From the NCBI GenBank assembly GCA_903934155.1, contig CAIZMS010000128.1, positions 1 through 6,444 on the forward strand: DNA of 6,444 nucleotides. Direction: 5' to 3'. The notes under the pieces are model-generated. The model did not search any database, had not been told where the DNA came from, and saw only the letters and a program-made list of their open reading frames with translations. The DNA is from an uncultured bacterium (GTDB taxonomy: Bacteria; Verrucomicrobiota; Kiritimatiellia; CAIKKV01; CAITUY01). The position numbers and the translations under genes were made by a program. Positions 5,912 through 6,444 of this stretch are shown here, in pieces (positions within the stretch are counted from its first letter, which is position 1; each line of letters begins with the position of its first letter).

Positions 5912-6159
5912 TTTGCCCTTAAAATACGCTTCTGGGGCAGGAGTTCCAGCCCAATGTAGAGCATTCGGCGTAATGGGTCATAAAGAGGGTATTTTTCGGG
6001 TGATGACCTCGAACACGCGAAGTCGCGAAACTCAATGTTCTCACCATCAACGAGGCTCTCGGTAATGTTATCCAGTGTCTTCTGGACGACTTCCATGACC
6101 TGTTGCTGGAAGAGCCCGGTTTCTGCGGCAATGCGAACAACTAAATCTCACTTGGTCAT
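5912..6159 (-). pseudogene. Degraded HU/IHF-family DNA-binding protein gene
   Basis: From the ATG at 6157-6159 (AGGAG at 6165-6169, spacing 5) the minus strand reads MTK, then an in-frame TGA at 6148-6150, then DLVVRIAAETGLFQQQVMEV and TLDNITESLVDGENIEFRDF. This is the typical HU/IHF N-terminus, helices 1 and 2 and first strand; the TGA replaces a codon such as CGA (Arg). Directly after RDF, near 6018, one base is missing. Shifting the frame restores GVFEVITRK, the conserved continuation, but another TGA follows at 5978-5980. The same shifted frame then gives GTPAPEAYFKGK, only vaguely like the usual V-P-I-P...FKPGK end, and the expected GRNP motif is absent. Two stops plus a frameshift mean no full HU protein can be made. 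An internal ATG at 6096 gives a 90-residue chimeric frame running into the next gene, probably not functional. Intact HU binds DNA as a dimer and bends it. Confidence 0.8.
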
Positions 6160-6311
6160 GACTTCTCCTGACAGCCCTTCTTTTGGGAAACGGCAGCCTC
6201 TGGCATCAGGGGGCCTGATCTGCCACAACGGGGGCAGAGATAGGTTTGCGACTCACCAACACCAGTTTGCCCGATGGACCCAACTTTATTAGAGACTTGA
6301 AGTCCACGCAT
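6156..6311 (-). CDS. Possible 51-residue CxxC-knuckle protein
   Basis: The frame runs from the ATG at 6309-6311 to the TGA at 6156-6158. Its ATG shares a base with the stop of the upstream dehydrogenase-like gene (TGATG), and its TGA overlaps the ATG of the HU remnant (ATGA). The peptide begins MRGLQVSNKV, has a Gly-rich SIGQTGVGES and a TYLCPRCGRSG knuckle (C26, C29), and carries one more cysteine (C47) near the basic end. The C-P-R-C-G motif is typical of zinc ribbons, but a second CxxC is missing. Double overlap suggests translational coupling. Against this, no Shine-Dalgarno precedes the ATG, a second frame is also open over part of the stretch, and two hairpins lie inside it. It may instead be an untranslated spacer with a chance frame. 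Confidence 0.35.
   Translation of the reverse strand: MRGLQVSNKVGSIGQTGVGESQTYLCPRCGRSGPLMPEAAVSQKKGCQEKS
6205..6238. repeat. Two adjacent hairpins inside the spacer before the HU remnant
   Basis: ATCAGG (6205-6210) and CCTGAT (6214-6219) form a stem with a GGG loop. TCTGCC (6219-6224) and GGCAGA (6233-6238) form a second stem with an 8-base loop that begins at the last base of the first. Neither is followed by a T-run on either strand. They may form part of a terminator region for the dehydrogenase-like gene or a structured leader, if the overlapping 51-codon frame is not a gene. Confidence 0.45.
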
Positions 6312-6444
6312 CACGCCATGCGGTCGAGCATGTCGAGGCTCACGGCGTAACGGAGGGGCTCGCCGTCCTGCCAGCGGCGAAATTCCTCGATCATGGTGTC
6401 GGCCATGCGGACCACCTCGTCGCCGTGCGCACCGGCGAGATGAC
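6311..6444 (-). CDS. C-terminal end of a D-2-hydroxyacid dehydrogenase-like protein (5' part outside window)
   Basis: The minus strand is open from the window edge to a TGA at 6311-6313 and gives 43 full residues. They start HLAGAHGDEVVRMADTMIEE and end with a GEPLRYAV segment and SLDMLDRMA. This matches the last helix and tail of the D-isomer 2-hydroxyacid dehydrogenase family (phosphoglycerate, glycerate and related dehydrogenases). In that family the active-site region 'PH-x-A/G-G' is followed by a helix, 'G-E-P-L', and a 'V-T-x-x-M-L-x-R-M' end. The visible His-Leu-Ala-Gly would be the end of the catalytic-histidine segment. These NAD(P)-dependent cytoplasmic enzymes reduce 2-oxo acids; the substrate cannot be told from this fragment. 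The stop overlaps the ATG of the 51-codon frame. Confidence 0.7.
   Translation of the reverse strand, partial: HLAGAHGDEVVRMADTMIEEFRRWQDGEPLRYAVSLDMLDRMA

Noticed and set aside
5824..6096. 90-residue frame from an internal ATG of the HU remnant
   Set aside because: Only its first 24 or so residues are HU-like; the rest is out of frame and runs into the HTH gene. It is a by-product of the deletion near 6018.
6148..6150. TGA at codon 4 as selenocysteine or a recoded sense codon
   Set aside because: The position is not a catalytic site in HU proteins, TGA ends other genes here, and a second defect lies downstream, so a pseudogene is simpler.
1..6444. CRISPR array, tRNA, rRNA or insertion sequence
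   Set aside because: No regularly spaced direct repeats, cloverleaf-like segments, rRNA stretches, transposase frames or terminal repeats were found by eye.

Overview
The window is a bacterial chromosomal segment of mixed density. It has one clearly assignable metabolic gene (nadB), one signalling kinase, and a run of small, poorly characterised genes. Gene starts carry conventional AGGAG-type ribosome binding sites, and TAA, TAG and TGA all serve as stops. The two-PAS NarL-type kinase, the HU/IHF-like remnant and the coiled-coil plus HTH protein with a basic tail are most reminiscent of Planctomycetes-Verrucomicrobia-Chlamydiae group or other deep-branching Gram-negative genomes. That placement is an impression from protein style, not proof.

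Left part (1-2540): the last 48 residues of a plus-strand protein end one base away from the stop of nadB, which lies on the minus strand (149-1789). NadB makes iminoaspartate for de novo NAD synthesis. A small exported protein with a YbjN-like look (1831-2349) lies just upstream of nadB on the same strand and probably shares its transcript. A recognisable sigma70-type promoter precedes it.

Middle (2459-4309): a divergent promoter drives a 34-residue lysine-rich peptide gene. A perfect 14-bp stem-loop follows, then a soluble two-PAS histidine kinase of the HisKA_3/NarX type. No response regulator is encoded nearby.

Right part (4310-6444), all on the minus strand. In transcription order: the C-terminal end of a D-2-hydroxyacid dehydrogenase-like protein; a 51-codon ORF with a CxxC knuckle, whose start and stop overlap both neighbours; a broken HU/IHF-family gene with a TGA at codon 4 and a one-base frameshift; a coiled-coil plus XRE-type HTH protein; a protein with a histone-H1-like lysine tail on an unknown globular domain; and a 105-residue protein of unknown function that converges on the kinase. 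The last three have good ribosome binding sites and gaps of 67-96 bp, so they may be co-transcribed. Basic, DNA-binding-like proteins dominate this block and the HU relative in it is dead, which makes it the most unusual part of the window. No tRNA, rRNA, CRISPR array or intact mobile element was seen.
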